Below are positions 1 to 12,599 of a stretch of DNA of 64,000 nt, one piece after another (the first letter of the stretch is position 1; the number at the start of each line of letters is the position of its first letter). A model generated the notes under the pieces. It was not told the DNA's origin and ran no database searches. It saw only the letters and a list, made by a program, of their open reading frames with translations. The translations under genes and the position numbers were made by a program. The stretch is from Dipteris shenzhenensis. Taxonomy: Eukaryota > Polypodiophyta > Polypodiopsida > Gleicheniales. The stretch is from assembly GCA_047967505.1 (NCBI GenBank), contig CM106541.1; one strand, given 5' to 3'.

Positions 1-173
1 TGCATTTCCTGTTGATTGGGAACATTAGGAAGAACTGGTTCTTCTTCATTTCCTGTAATGAACTCCCAATAGCCTTTTGCCATAAGGAAATTCGTCATTC
101 TAAACTTCCATGCTTGGAAGTTGTTCTTGTCAAGCTTTTCAGTGACAATCTATGAAAGAGAATCAGACGCCAT
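1..173 (-). pseudogene. Ty1/copia Gag N-terminus, cut by window edge
   Basis: Read on the minus strand, an ATG at 173-171 opens a frame that resembles the N-terminus of plant Copia Gag proteins. It has a lysine-leucine-aspartate start, then NFQAWKFRMTNFLMAKGYW and an acidic stretch. This pattern is typical of the Gag region that binds nucleic acid and assembles the virus-like particle. An in-frame TAG interrupts it at the eighth codon, so this copy is at least partly inactive, and the rest of the element lies to the left of the window. The leader and 5' LTR should lie above position 173; I see no clear tRNA primer site there. The family call is by motif resemblance and is moderately sure. Confidence 0.6.
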
Positions 174-2503
174 TACAGAACACTGCAAAATATTCTGTCA
201 CTGCAAAAAACACAGCTTCTGCCTCACAAGGGCAAATATGTAAAATTGATGAACGTGGTATCTGACCACACAGTCACTTCCTAGTGACAATTTTGCATGA
301 ACATGCAATAAGGATGATTCTATAACTCCCAATATCTCTGCACACAGGCATACAAAGCAATTTCTACGGCAACTTTTCACCGACCTGCAAAGCAGTGGTC
401 GTAGCTTAGAGGAGTACTCCACTAGTGTTCCTGCAAGATCCCCATGACACATGAGTCACCGCTAGACTACACATCTTTGGCACCACTGTTAGAGATTGAG
501 GTGTGCTTTTGCATTGCATTTGCTTTCTTGCTACCCACCCATTGCCCCCAACGCCGAGTATTGTAGACAAAAGTTGTTGGTTTTTGAGGTGTGAGTGAAA
601 GAGAGGCGTCGAAAGTCATTTGGAGTGGTTTGGTATTTTTTAGTGTTCAAATTTTATAGAAAGGTAGATCAGGTGATTGCTAAGGTGTGTGTGATAGCGA
701 ATCCCAACAAAAACACTAAGAAATGATGCTAGGAGTGATTTTCATGGTTTGAAAGGGAAAAACTAGCACTTTTTACAAACCATCCCATTTTTCTTTTACC
801 TTGCTTGTTATTTTTTGCATTGAGTAGGTAGATTAGGTAGTATAGCCTCCCTACACACAAAAAATTACTAAATAGAAACTCCAGAAATCAAGAAAATGCC
901 CAAAAATCCATTAACAAAACTGCATGCCTGCGTGTCGCTACATTAAGCTTAACGCGATGAGTCTTAAAGTCGGTGCTATGCGTAGCAACCTGTTGATACT
1001 ACCTACCCTTGATAGTTCACCTACCGCTTGCCACATGTCATTCAATACACTGACAGTGGTCAAATAAAAAAGTCAACCCGTCGCATTAATGCTAAAGCAA
1101 TGACTCCCAGCCCTTCGCATTCACTGTATTAGTAAGTTGCCACGTTGTCAAGCCTGCGTTAATGAAGTCATCACGTTATCACATTGCTGCGTTATGAAGT
1201 CATCATGTTATGAACCCGATGCGGTATTCGAAGTCATCGTGTTATGAACCCGATGCGGTATTCAAGTCGTTGCTATATTTGACCCACTGTGCTAGCAAGT
1301 CACTGTATTAGCATTAATGCAATGATAAAAAATTGGCACCGTTTTGGACTAACGTTCCACCAATTGCTCTCATCTTCCCTAAGTTACTTAGCCAACTTTG
1401 GACTAAATAGGAATAGCCAACATGGGTTTCAAGGGGACTACCCTACCTCCATTTTGTTGTGCTAGTCTTATAGAACCATGGGTGAGTGGCATGCAATGGA
1501 GATGTTGTTTTGCATATACTTCATCATTTTGCAAACTCACTAGCATCCTTGAACCTTGTGGTCCCATTTTATACTTTTGTAAGAGTGTATTCTCAAATAT
1601 ATGTGGCATGTGCATCCATTATCCATTGGCTATATGTAAAGAACACTAGATATGATGTGAAACATGCCACAGTTTTATATCAGTGTCTCTCCTTTGAGCT
1701 TAGACATGTGTGGTCTTATCCAACCATCCTTCATGAGAAAATTGAAGACATCCTCTAATAGTGAGAGTAAGAAGCATCAAATAACCTTTTGATAATTTTT
1801 ATACTCATAGTAAAGGAATAATAATTAATTAAATAACCTCCTTAGGCCAAATAATCATGATACTTTAACGACTATAATTCCTAAAACGTTGCTTTCATGT
1901 ACGTTACCGTCGAAGATATACTGAGGCTACATGCATATGCTTAGTTTTCCATCAATGGTCTTAGTTTCGTAGATAGACTTGGTCGTTGACGGTCTTGACT
2001 CTCGTGGAAAATTTTCTCCCTTAGTATGAGGGTGTTACAGGATTGGCCCATCGTGAGTATGCCCAAGGATCATGAACAGGCAAGATTGCCCACAATAGTG
2101 GCCCAGATGCATTCAATTCACCATGGGCGGACACTCTACAAACAACCTAGAACCCCTCCTGCTTTTACGACCTATTCATGCAAGAGGGGTGGTTTGCAAG
2201 CCACAAGGCTGACCAAAAACTGGTTTTTTTTCCCAAAGAGGAGGGAAACCATGTTTTTTGCCCAAAATCCTTCCTAGGCCTCGTGCCAAACCCCCACTTT
2301 CGCATGAAAAGATTTAGACAAACCTGTCACTGTCAGCCATTGTCAACAGAGTAGGAGCCTGAACCAAATTGAAATTCCCGGCTTTGGGAACCACCTCTAG
2401 CGCTTGAACATGCTCTTAGAGTGCAACTCAAACCCTTCTTAAAACCTGCCAAACCCCTTTGGAAGGCAAACAAATAGTTCTTCGGTCCCCATTTTTCTTC
2501 AAA
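174..2503. other. Gene-free stretch upstream of the S1-like gene
   Basis: No convincing coding region is visible on either strand. The left part may hold the leader and LTR of the Copia fragment at 1-173. A short tandem repeat lies at 1196-1263. The last few hundred bases should contain the promoter and 5' leader of the gene at 2504, but I cannot point to a reliable TATA box. Confidence 0.5.
1196..1263. repeat. Two-copy 34-bp tandem repeat
   Basis: Positions 1196-1229 and 1230-1263 are 34-bp direct repeats that differ by one base, both ending in gatgcggtattc. A related partial copy starts near 1164. The surrounding sequence has many short related words such as gaagtcatc and cgttatg, so this is part of a more degenerate local array. 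Confidence 0.85.
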
Positions 2504-3277
2504 ATGAGGCTAGCTGCTACCTCCCAGTTGCTGTTCCAGTTTTCTGTATTGAGAACCATTGCTTCATTTTCCAAACTTCAGACCGCCGGGCTCTCTCTGG
2601 AGCTAGCTGGCGGCTCCTTAAGCCGTTTGACGCAATCTGGGTCTGTTGATTTTGGAAGAACTGTTGGTCGGCGAGATTTTGATGCATTGGTAAAAGGGAA
2701 GATATTCTTTGCTGGAATTCGTCAGTTCGAGCAGAAGATTTCCCAACACGTTCAGGCAGCAGCTCAGACAAGGCCATGTCTGTCGTCTGCTCGAATCGTG
2801 GGCCGAGGTGCAGCGGATAGAAGTTCCCAGATAATGGATCGACGGAATACGGAGGCAGTACCAAGAAGGCCTCCCAATGTGGAAGGGACCAGGCGTCTCA
2901 GCGCATACAGAAGGGATAACAGCATGCAAAGGCGCGCTGAAGCAGAAGAAGAGGCAGCTAACATTGATCTCGACCCAGCAAAGATGCTCGAGAAGGGTTC
3001 GCCAGGGACTTTCCAAGCTATTATCAAGGACGTAATTCCTGTGGGTTATTTTCTAACTATGCCTAATGGCAGAGAAGCTTACCTTCCAGCTACAGACTTA
3101 GGTTTTACGGGTGGTGTGGTCATTCTAGAGAGGTTGTACAAGGTAGGGCAGGAACTAACTGTTCGAATCACAAAGGTGACGCCGAAACGTGATATAGTCT
3201 CCATCAAAAAGGAGGGTATGACCCCTCCAATTGCAAATCAACGGTTTGGAATGATGCCTCCAGGTCCCAAGGTCTGA
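2504..3277 (+). CDS. S1-like RNA-binding protein, probably organellar
   Basis: A single uninterrupted frame of 257 residues, starting at the first ATG of a slightly longer open frame. Residues 1 to about 60 are rich in Ser, Arg and Leu and poor in acidic residues, as in plastid or mitochondrial transit peptides. Residues 110-150 are basic and end in an Arg/Glu-rich patch. Residues about 165-237 look like one S1/OB-fold domain, with a GTFQAIIKDV strand, a GYFLTMPNGREAYLPATDLG core, KVGQELTVRI and a final IVSIKKEG strand. S1 domains bind single-stranded RNA, so a role in organelle translation or RNA handling is plausible, but I cannot name the family member; plastid EF-Ts-type or S1-domain ribosome-associated proteins are alternatives. 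The C-terminus is a short Pro/Met-rich tail. There is no visible intron. Base composition is clearly more GC-rich than the flanks, which supports a real gene. Confidence 0.75.
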   Translation: MRLAATSQLLFQFSVLRTIASFSKLQTAGLSLELAGGSLSRLTQSGSVDFGRTVGRRDFDALVKGKIFFAGIRQFEQKISQHVQAAAQTRPCLSSARIVGRGAADRSSQIMDRRNTEAVPRRPPNVEGTRRLSAYRRDNSMQRRAEAEEEAANIDLDPAKMLEKGSPGTFQAIIKDVIPVGYFLTMPNGREAYLPATDLGFTGGVVILERLYKVGQELTVRITKVTPKRDIVSIKKEGMTPPIANQRFGMMPPGPKV

Positions 3278-4340
3278 CTGCTCACACCAGTTTGAGGGAG
3301 CGGTCGATGGAGTCCCCCCACACGAAACGATTTAAGGAGATTTGATGTCATAATTGGGTTTTAGAGGGGCTTTGCGATGCCATTATGCAGTACGTTGGAC
3401 TCACGTATATAGGACCTTACAATCAAGAGGCTGAGGAAAAGACAATTCCGTCTGGCAGTCTTGCTTGTAGATCCTAGCTAGCACCGTTGTTTTGGTGAAC
3501 GTGTTACTCGGAGATATGGTATCATAGATATATGTTTGGAGACGTTTTTAATCGTTACTCTGTAGGCTTAGTATCTGCAGTCGCCGCATAGAACGTGGGT
3601 AGTGTTCTCTCTGGTTACTGGTTGTGATCCAATGCTCACTACGTTTGGGACCGCATTCAGGGGTTCGGCATTATTATTAAAATTTTGCAAAGAGGCCAGA
3701 GATCGTATTTATGGCTGCTTGTGATCAACTACTTGGCTAATACCTGCTATCTTGGGATAGGGAGCACTGCTGAAAAGGTAATGTTTGTCTTTATTTGATT
3801 CCTTATTGTCCCGTCGAAGGAATTTCTGTGTAGTAAATACAGGCCTCTTGTGCGTCCATGTCACTCAAATATACGACTCGTTATTGGCTTAAAGAAAATG
3901 AAAAGTTTCTTACTTTTTCTCCTTGAATTGAGCAAATCTTTCCATTGAACAGTGATGTGTGAGGCTTAAAAGGCTCAGTTCTATACGAATGGTTTCTCTG
4001 CTGATTCTATTCAAGCCACGTGGCAGGGCTATTAAGGGTTCAAAATCTACCTCTCTCTCTCTCTCTCTCTCTCCCCCTCTCCCCCTCCCTCATAAATTGC
4101 CGTGCTGTTCATGTGTGTTACAAATGTTACCATGGTTGAGTGAATTTTGATTTTCGCCTTTCACCCTGCTGGTTTGCTGTAGGTTGGGATTGATCACGAA
4201 GTGTTTCTTTCTGATGTGAATTTCTCATCTCAGTCCACTGTAATTTTCTCACAATGTTGTTTTTAGCAAGTGGTATTCATGTGTAGACATATACTGAGCC
4301 CATGATGCTGTTATGCGTGTTGATGAATTGGACACGGTCT
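3278..4340. other. Downstream region of the S1-like gene, no further gene seen
   Basis: This stretch probably holds the 3' UTR of the S1-like gene. No coding region is supported. A CT-rich microsatellite sits at about 4050-4088 (CT repeats followed by C-rich runs). Confidence 0.5.
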
Positions 4341-4347
4341 CTAGTTT

Positions 4348-4684
4348 GATGTGTCAGGTGATGTGAGTTGATTAATTGCAAGCCTCTGTTTAATACTTAT
4401 GATGTAGCATTAGCTGTCCGCATGTAGCAAAATTTATTTAGCCACTGTGACAGCAGTCTTTTTTCAAGGCTTGAATGGTTGTTCTTGGGTACTACTAGTC
4501 TGCAGTCTTCCCTTATGATGTGTCAGATGATGTGAATTGATAAGTTGCAAGTCCCTGTGTTTAATACTTATGATGTATCATTAGCTGTCCGCATGTAGAA
4601 AAATTTATTTAGCCACTGTGACAGCAGATGTCTCTGAGTCTTTTTTCAAGGCTGGAATGGTTTTTCCTGGGCTTTACACCACCA
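4348..4684. repeat. Tandem duplication, period about 169 bp
   Basis: The segment beginning gatgtgtcag at 4348 is repeated from 4517. Both copies share the words ttaatacttatgatgta, attagctgtccgcatgtag and tttatttagccactgtgac in the same order. The second copy has an 11-bp insertion (atgtctctgag) after the gacagcag word and scattered substitutions. Confidence 0.85.
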
Positions 4685-4699
4685 GTAACAGTATTTCTC

Positions 4700-7600
4700 C
4701 TTTCAGCTATTGCAACAAAATTTATAGGTTATGCTTTTCCTGTCAGCTATGCTCTATGGGCAGATTATTGCAGCTATGAAATCAATTTATATGATATTGT
4801 CCTTTTTTTCCCAGCCATACCTTCTCCTTCCTTTCAGTAAATAACAACCATCTCCACAAATGTAGAAAATATGCTACACATAGGCTAATTGAGCTGCCAA
4901 CAACAGTATCATAGTACTTCATTATGAGGGCCCATGCAAAGACTAGAGACAGTAGAAGTAGTATTTTGTTGTACCTCTCTTCACATATGAGGTTATTGCA
5001 CCCTCAGATATTCGAGTGACAACTGCCTAAAATGATAGATCATTTCCATACAACTGTGGTAAAGCCGCTCACAGTACATAAACCTTCTAATGCTCTCAAA
5101 GGAGTAGAAAGTAAAGCAGAGATTTGACAGTTTCCAGCAAACAACGATGATTAATACATATTGAGTATGAGCCAAAAATGGTGCAACCCAGCCGGGTTTG
5201 TTACCTTTACAGAGACAGGAATAGACTCAGCTAAGGGACCTATAAGCAGCTGCTTAGATGACCTACATGAAGAGAATGCTGGAGTCAATCCTCATGATAG
5301 GTATGTACAGGCACCGTGACAAAGAGGGAAATTTCCATTGCTTGTAATGCTTACCGTCACTTTGGGAGTAGTCATGACAAATGCTCCAACCACTACATTT
5401 AGAGGGATTAGGACCGGGAGATGCCACAATTGCAACTACAACACAACAGTGTTTGCTTCCTTTTAAAAATATTATTGACATATATACGTGTTTGGGATTG
5501 AAGGAACGTTTGTACACATGCACTATGCCTTCTTGCTAGCATGAGATAGAAGCGCTAGTACCCACCATGTTAATAGAGGCACCCTGCTAAGGGACAGAAA
5601 GCTAACAGAATAGGACCACTTTGTTGGTGGGAGCACATGGGTCCATAAGTCTTATGGCAAGTCCATCAACATGTAATCAAGGTTTGCAACACATTTGTGA
5701 CGTGTATCTAGCATGGATAACCAAATAAATGTCAATTGTGGCACATGGGTCCATAAATCTAATGACAAGTTCATCAAGGTAATGACGAGTTCATCAAGGT
5801 GGTATCAAAGTTTGCAACACGTTCATGATGTGTATCTAGCATGGGTAATTAAATAAATATAAAATGTATGGCACTGTAAACCACATACATGCATAATGTC
5901 ACATGGCATAAGAAAAAAACAAACATATTGTATTCAAGGAGTAATTTTTATAACAAAAAGAATACATGAATACCTTCACCATGTTGGTGTTTCTAAAGTC
6001 ATGGATTTCCTTCACCTACACTCTATCTTAAAACTATAAGAGGTTGTCATACAATCTATATCTCCACAACAAGACTCACTTGTAGGAGATATAAGTGACT
6101 ATTCATTAGTAGTAAGACACTTTGATCGCTTCTTATAATTTTTTGCAATATTTGCATGAACTTCATGACTCAATTTCAATAATAGGAACATTAAAAATCT
6201 TGATTGTCTTTATACATATGAGCATTAATTGCATTTAAATGATTGGATGTTTGTGAGAGTGGAGGATTATAGGTAAGTTTTGTTGCATCTTTTTCCTTGG
6301 GGGACTCCTCTTACTATGGTATTGCTAAATCAATCAATTACTAATGGTGAACATATGCAATGCTATCCCAATGGAGTCATTCTTAAGCTAAGAAAACAAA
6401 AGACCTTTCTCTTTGTTTCTTTGTCCTCTTGCTATGGTATTGTCAAAGGAACCATCATTGATGGTATAATCTCCCAATGGAGACATTCTCAAGTTCAACA
6501 AACAAAAGAGTTTCTTGTGCTAGAATTAATATTGCTTCTCACTTTTTAGGTAAGTCCCCTCTTTGAAATGAACCCACCAAGGACAACAGATTCATCTTGC
6601 ATTGTGATAAGGCACCTCCTTCTTGAAAAGGTTGCATAAAGGAAAGAACATACTAAAGTCCTTTTGGTCCACTTTATTTGAAATTGTAACTTAACTCAGG
6701 GCCAAAAGCAAATGATTGAAAAACTTGCATTAAACAAAATGAAGATCAAATTGTAATATACATAGTAGCAAATGATGGACATCAACTATTGAAGTTGAAA
6801 TTATTTGGGATAAAAGTGAAGTCAAAGCAAAAGCACCTCTAGAGCAACCACTTTCTAGCAAACTCTTCTTGTGATTTATGGAAGGTAGGAGAACAATGTG
6901 TCCCAATAATGTAACTCCAAGGGTTTAGATACTTTGCGATGGCAATATCTATTGGGATTTTGAATGCTACAAGCACGATATAAAATATGCAAACACATAT
7001 ATGCGCCTTGAAATGGGCTTCGCTCTAATATAAGTTTCATAAGAAACAGAGAAGCGGTCGGAAAGATATGGGCAGTTTATTGGACAGGGGTAAAAACTAT
7101 CTGAAAAAGAAACAGTCACACACAGAGAGTCATAGATTTTTGGTCTGAAATCTAATACAATAACTGAAGAAATAGGATGATGCTTCTTGAAGAGAGCTTC
7201 ACGTTGATATAAGTTTCGTCCAAATTAGACGACGGAGCAAAAAGTTATGAGCAAAATACTATCAGGGGGTCAAATTGTCATGAAAAACACCTACTCCTTC
7301 TACTGGTGCCGACTTGGGAGAATACTACCTCCATGCTTAGACTTCATCAACGATCCAAGTCCCATAGAGGTCGCCTAGGAGGGAAGGAAGAGCACCCTTT
7401 GTGGCTTGCGAAATAGATAAACCATGTATGCGTAATGAGTGGCCGAATAGACAACACTTTTGAGCACTTTAGAAGAGAAAACAATGGAAAAAGGAAAGAG
7501 ACACTCAAGAGAGAGAACCTGAAGTGACCCATACAATATCTTAGAAAATAGAAATAAGTGAGAGCCGCTAGGCTATCACTTGATACTCAAACTCTTATCA

Positions 7601-10600
7601 AACATAGAAGAAAACAATACCAATGCCAAATTAAAAAATATCAATTTTTGGTGTCACAGTATATTTATTTCACATCTTAGCTAGATTGATTTGTGCACTT
7701 ACTCTAATTGACTAAGAGAAAGGAAGGTTTATTTTGCATGTTTTTTTTAGTGTAAGAAGCAAGGGTTGCTAAGTAAAGTTATAGATGTCTTTAGAAGTTA
7801 ATGAAGATCCTAATAGAGATTTGAGCATAAAAACTTGCAACGAATTGGAGAATGCTCACAAAGCTAAAGCTTCTAGCGCCTCACCCAATTTTTTGAGAAA
7901 AGCAAGGAATAAATGGGGTTAAGATACTCACCAGTGATAATGCCTTGCCTAATTGTGTGGTTTGAAACTGCTTTGGAACTCTCCAATCAATATATGTTTA
8001 TCAATATCCACCTTAGTTACTCAATCATAATAAGCAATCATCAAACATCTCTTTTGAGAGCTATCAAGCTCTAAATTCACAACAGTGAGGAACAATTTGT
8101 AACACATCAAAGAGAAATCTTTGCTTCTTGATTTCAATATGCTAAAAGAAACTTTTGCATGAGAGAATTATGAAAAATCTAGAATCAGGATGAATTTTTT
8201 GCTTGGTGATCTCTTAACAGCCATAGATAGCAAGGATATAGCTTACAATGGGTACATGGTGAGTTGGCATAGAGCATGAAAGTACTTCTATTTCAAATCA
8301 TTCTAGATGACATCAATCCTTGTGAAGTTAGGGTGAAGCCACAATATGATACAATGCATACTTTGTTCATTTTGTTCTACTTTGGGTAATTGGATGAAAC
8401 TAATAGACATTGCAATATTATCGCATAATTAAGACAAATGCTAGAGCTTATGTAGACCCTTAGAGCTCTCTTACGACCTTATGAACCAAACTGGCAAGCT
8501 AAGATGACTCATGAAACCATCAAATAAAGCTATTAAATAAGGATTTGATTGCCAAAAGACTCTAAAAATTATGAAATCATTATTGTGCTAAGATGGCTTT
8601 TGTGACTTAGAATAGGTGTAGTCGTGCTTGTCACACTAAAACATAAGCTGACTTGTTGATATCAAGAACTTATTGATTAGCTTAGAGCCACATTCATAGG
8701 TTTAGCAATAAATCTCTCAAAAGAGATAACAATCAATTGCATAAAGCATAATGCATAGCTATACCAAATTTTTATGCCCACTTGATTGGCTAAGCACACA
8801 TGTGCCTACCTCTACTACTTATGCTCAATCGAGCATGAGCTTTATTTTAAGATTCATTATGCTTATAGTACTCTAGTTTATTATACATGCACATTTTCCT
8901 TGGTTGTGTATGCATTCATTGAGCTTTACCTTTCAAGGCTCTATGCTATAAGTACTCTTCAAGGCATCTAACTGGCTTCAAAATCCTATTGTTTCTAATG
9001 ACTATGTTGTTGATAAAACTCTAATTGGCATCAATCTTCTTTCCTAGCATGTCTTTGTCTCTCATGACATGTTTTAAGTCATTTTGGCCTCAATATATGA
9101 AAACTTCTATGCCATCATTATCTCGGTCTTTAATGGGCTGTTCATGGCTCCGTGATCCCTTGATTAAATGCACTTTGAGTCCATCACTACTTGCGTGTTG
9201 TATCTTTCTTATGCTAGTCTCAACAACTCTAACTTAGATTGTAGCACAATATTGCATGTCAAACTTACCAGATCACAATATCACTACTACTCATTGTAGC
9301 ATTGTTTTGCATATTGACCTTAACATATCACAATATTTACTAATATGGAGATATTGGACCAAATAACCACATTGGCTTCCTATATATTTAATGAGTTTTG
9401 TGATAAGTCTCAATCATACTTGGGTTGCACACCGTTCCACAAACGATGTAGCCCAAGGATTACATATTCACATAATTGCATTGTTTTTCATGATCAATTG
9501 TTGTGATGACCACTTTCACACAGTCATGAATCTAGTCATGCATTTCTTCTATTCAATGGAACTAAATTGTAATCGATCAAGTATACGAATTCTAACTTGC
9601 TAATTATCATTGATATTTTTGCTAGGAGATATATCAATGGTAATATTAATGATATCAAGGGTCGTATTAACACTACCATCATCGGTATCACTCCCCATAA
9701 CACCAATAGTATGCCAACTATCATCGGTATTGTTACTACTACAATGGTAAAAGACCCACAATAAGTATAAGGGGGCCCACTTTCACCCCAAATTGATTGA
9801 GAAGTTGTAAATTTCTCCTCTTTTAGGATTAATCAAAGCCTAATTAAGGGGATTAGTACCAAGTAGATTAAGACAAAGTAAATTCCTCCTCTTCAAGGCC
9901 TAACCAAGGGGCTTGGTATTCCAAGTCCTCTAGATATCCCACTTTCAAGGGGATATCATTTTGCCAGTTTTTGGTACCTATATTTGTTGCATGGCACATC
10001 CATGTGTTTTTCCAATGGGGTATTATTTCTTCAATTTTTATTGCATCCATTCTTATGTTTTGTGCATGAAGTGCATCCATGTGTCATATGCCTATGAAAT
10101 ATAGATGCATATGACAATACACACTATAATGACATATAGATGCATACAATAATATAGATGCAATACACACTATAATGACATTGTAGACTAGTTAGGTATA
10201 GTGTCAAAGGAAAATTATGAAATTAAATACATGGCCCATCAATGTCATGGAGAAATATACTAACATGTGTATCTGGTGGCTTGGAGAATGCAATTATTTA
10301 AATATGATGCCTAGGGTTTCAACCTTTTGTTGCATGCATGTGAAAAGATTCAATATTGCCTCATCTATGATTGGGACTAAATAAAAAGGGATAGTTAAAT
10401 AAGATCAAGACACATCATAAGTTGGCAATGAAGGCTATTTGAGAGGAATTTTTGTGAGACCATGAAATATGAGTGAAGGTGATGCACTTAGTCTTAAAAT
10501 TTTTGATGAGGATCAATAATACAGAGAGGTGGGTAATTAAAGCCACCAACAACAAATTCAGATCTTGAGGCCATGAGCACTTCATTAACCTATATAGTGG

Positions 10601-11100
10601 GAGAGTGACATGATGATTTGGCTTGATAGCTTCATAGGAAATGTCAGCTACTTCATAGAACCATGCAAGGTAGACATGACTCTCGCCCAAGAGTTTGATG
10701 CAAGAAGTTGATATTGTGGACCTTTATGTAGGCCTACAATAAGCACAAGGTTTTGGAATCATATAGATGAGCTACCATCACCATGAGTTTGCATTAGAGG
10801 TTAGCAATCACTTTGCTAGGGTTGACTAGCTACTTAGTAGGGCTAAGCAGTTTTTGCTAGGGTCCATGTTTTAGTGTCACTTGCTATTGCCAGCTCCTAT
10901 CCATTGGAAGTTAATGACATTAACCCCTTTAGCTACGAATGAGGTGAACGGAGTGAATGAGTAACAACAAGAATGAGTGAGCCTATGCTGCTAGCTTTGA
11001 ATGGCTGCCTTACCTGCCCAAGCTACACTTGTAGAGGGTTATGCCTTGGAATGAATGCTAGCACACCAAGTTGATTCAATCAAGGAGTTCACCAAACCGA
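4700..11100. other. Long gene-free AT-rich stretch
   Basis: No open frame here has features of a real protein; all are short, low in complexity or antisense to nothing. There is one local tandem duplication at 5634-5862. The rest looks like decayed intergenic DNA, probably old transposon remains that I cannot assign. Confidence 0.5.
5634..5862. repeat. Imperfect tandem duplication, about 108-120 bp
   Basis: The block starting gcacatgggtccataa at 5634 recurs near 5742. Both copies carry caagttcatcaa or caagtccatcaa, then gtttgcaacac, then gtgtatctagcatgg and an aataaat tail. The second copy has an extra internal repeat of gacaagttcatcaaggtaat. Confidence 0.8.
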
Positions 11101-11117
11101 TATTTTTACGACTCGGC

Positions 11118-11330
11118 TCGGTGTTCAATGTCTCGATGGTGGGGCAGGAGTAACTACCCTTCGTTTTGATAGTGAGACGATCATTGTGATGCCCCATTGT
11201 TATGACTTTGTACTCATGTCGAACTCAGTGTTCAATATCTGGATGGTGGAATAGGACAAATTGTCCTTTGTTCTGATAGTGATAGGCATTGTGACACCCA
11301 ACTAGTATGACTTCGCTCTGAGTCCTAGTC
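11118..11330. repeat. Tandem duplication, period about 105 bp
   Basis: Copy one starts ctcggtgttcaatgtctcgatggtgg at 11118 and copy two starts ctcagtgttcaatatctggatggtgg near 11223. Both then run through a ttttgatagtga or tctgatagtga word, cattgtgatg or cattgtgaca, and atgacttt or atgacttc. They are diverged but colinear. Confidence 0.75.
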
Positions 11331-12359
11331 AAAAGCTCGGCCATGACTATGTTGTCTCTCTTGCCTTCTACCTCTAACATGTGTGTGGATGTCTATCGTT
11401 GTTTTCTACTACAAACATGTCCAAATTTAGATCAAGATTCATAGCGTTGGCTTGGAGAACCAGCTCGGTATACGTTATGACCTGTTGGACTCTCAGAATG
11501 GAGACTCTCTATGGATGACTTCTCAAAATTTTCTTGTCAGTGCCTGAAAATCTCCTCTCTATTGAAAGGGTCATCTTGGACGTACACTCACAATCGGCTC
11601 ACTTTTGGTGTCCATGTGGTATCCTAAAACAACTCTTCTCTGCTCAAGGCTGAGTCCTTGTCTATCTTGAGATCATAAGTGGTTTCTTGGATCCTCTTCC
11701 CAATTCCATTGGCCATCACATACTAGCTCTGAATTCATGGCAGCTTCCTGTTCTTTCAAATTTTGCTAACGTCTATGACCTCTTTGTACGTATTCCTTTC
11801 ATCATGCCAATTATCTTTCTCTCCTGACCGAGCACACATCAGACATTCTTGCAACAACTGCATGATATATAGAGCCACCTAAAAGCACTCTTTAGTCAAG
11901 TTGTTTTTGGTTGTCAAGTAAGCTTGCAAGATGTTGATAGCCTCAAACTCTCCTGAGAGAAATTGTTTGTAGTAATTTGCTAAATTGAGTAGCTATTGTA
12001 ACTCATATCGGGTTAGCATATACTATTGCTGGTGAAAATTGTCTACTCAATCCTATAGACTTCTACATTGAATCCACTTAATTCCTCGATCAGTATTTTA
12101 GCGCATCATTTCTCAAAAGTATCACAAAATGTTGATGGTCTTTTTCCTTGTTCCCAAGTTGACTAGCTAGTCACCCCTAGTCGATTTCAATGCACACACG
12201 CTTATAGATGAAGATGCTCACTCTTGTAGTCCATAGGTTGCTATGTAGGTCTATGAGTCATTATGGAAACAAATAGAGGGAGACGTCGAAATACTAACAC
12301 AAGGTGACACACCAAGTAGGCAAGCTATATGAAGATAAGCACAAAGTGTTGAGGATGGT

Positions 12360-12525
12360 GTAAATTTTAAGGGCATTAGGGGCAAACCCTAACCCTAAGG
12401 GATTCTCATGTATATATTTTAAGGGCATTAGGGCAAACCATAACCCTAACCCTAAGGGATTCTCATGTATATATTCATGATTATGTTCAATACAATACAA
12501 TGTACAAGTAGCTATATTGTGTCCA

Positions 12526-12567
<42 letters not shown>

Positions 12568-12592
12568 CCCCACTTTATTATGGTATTAGAGC
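12360..12592 (+). mobile_element. Possible 5' LTR end with primer-binding site
   Basis: At 12581-12592 the sequence tggtattagagc closely resembles the tRNA-iMet primer site (tggtatcagagc) used by most plant Copia elements in plus orientation. Just before it lies a (CT)n tract (12530-12565) and a 53-56-bp tandem duplication (about 12366-12474) that includes aaccctaaccctaaggg, a telomere-like word. An LTR would end at about 12580, but its last bases are not the usual CA, and I did not find the matching second LTR or a coding region downstream. Confidence 0.4.
12530..12565. repeat. (CT)n microsatellite
   Basis: About 36 bases of uninterrupted CT dinucleotides followed by a C-run. Confidence 0.95.
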
Positions 12593-12599
12593 ACCAAGT

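Noticed and set aside
12366-12474. Interstitial telomere
   Set aside because: Only two or three aaccct units per copy inside a duplicated LTR-like segment; too short for a telomeric tract.
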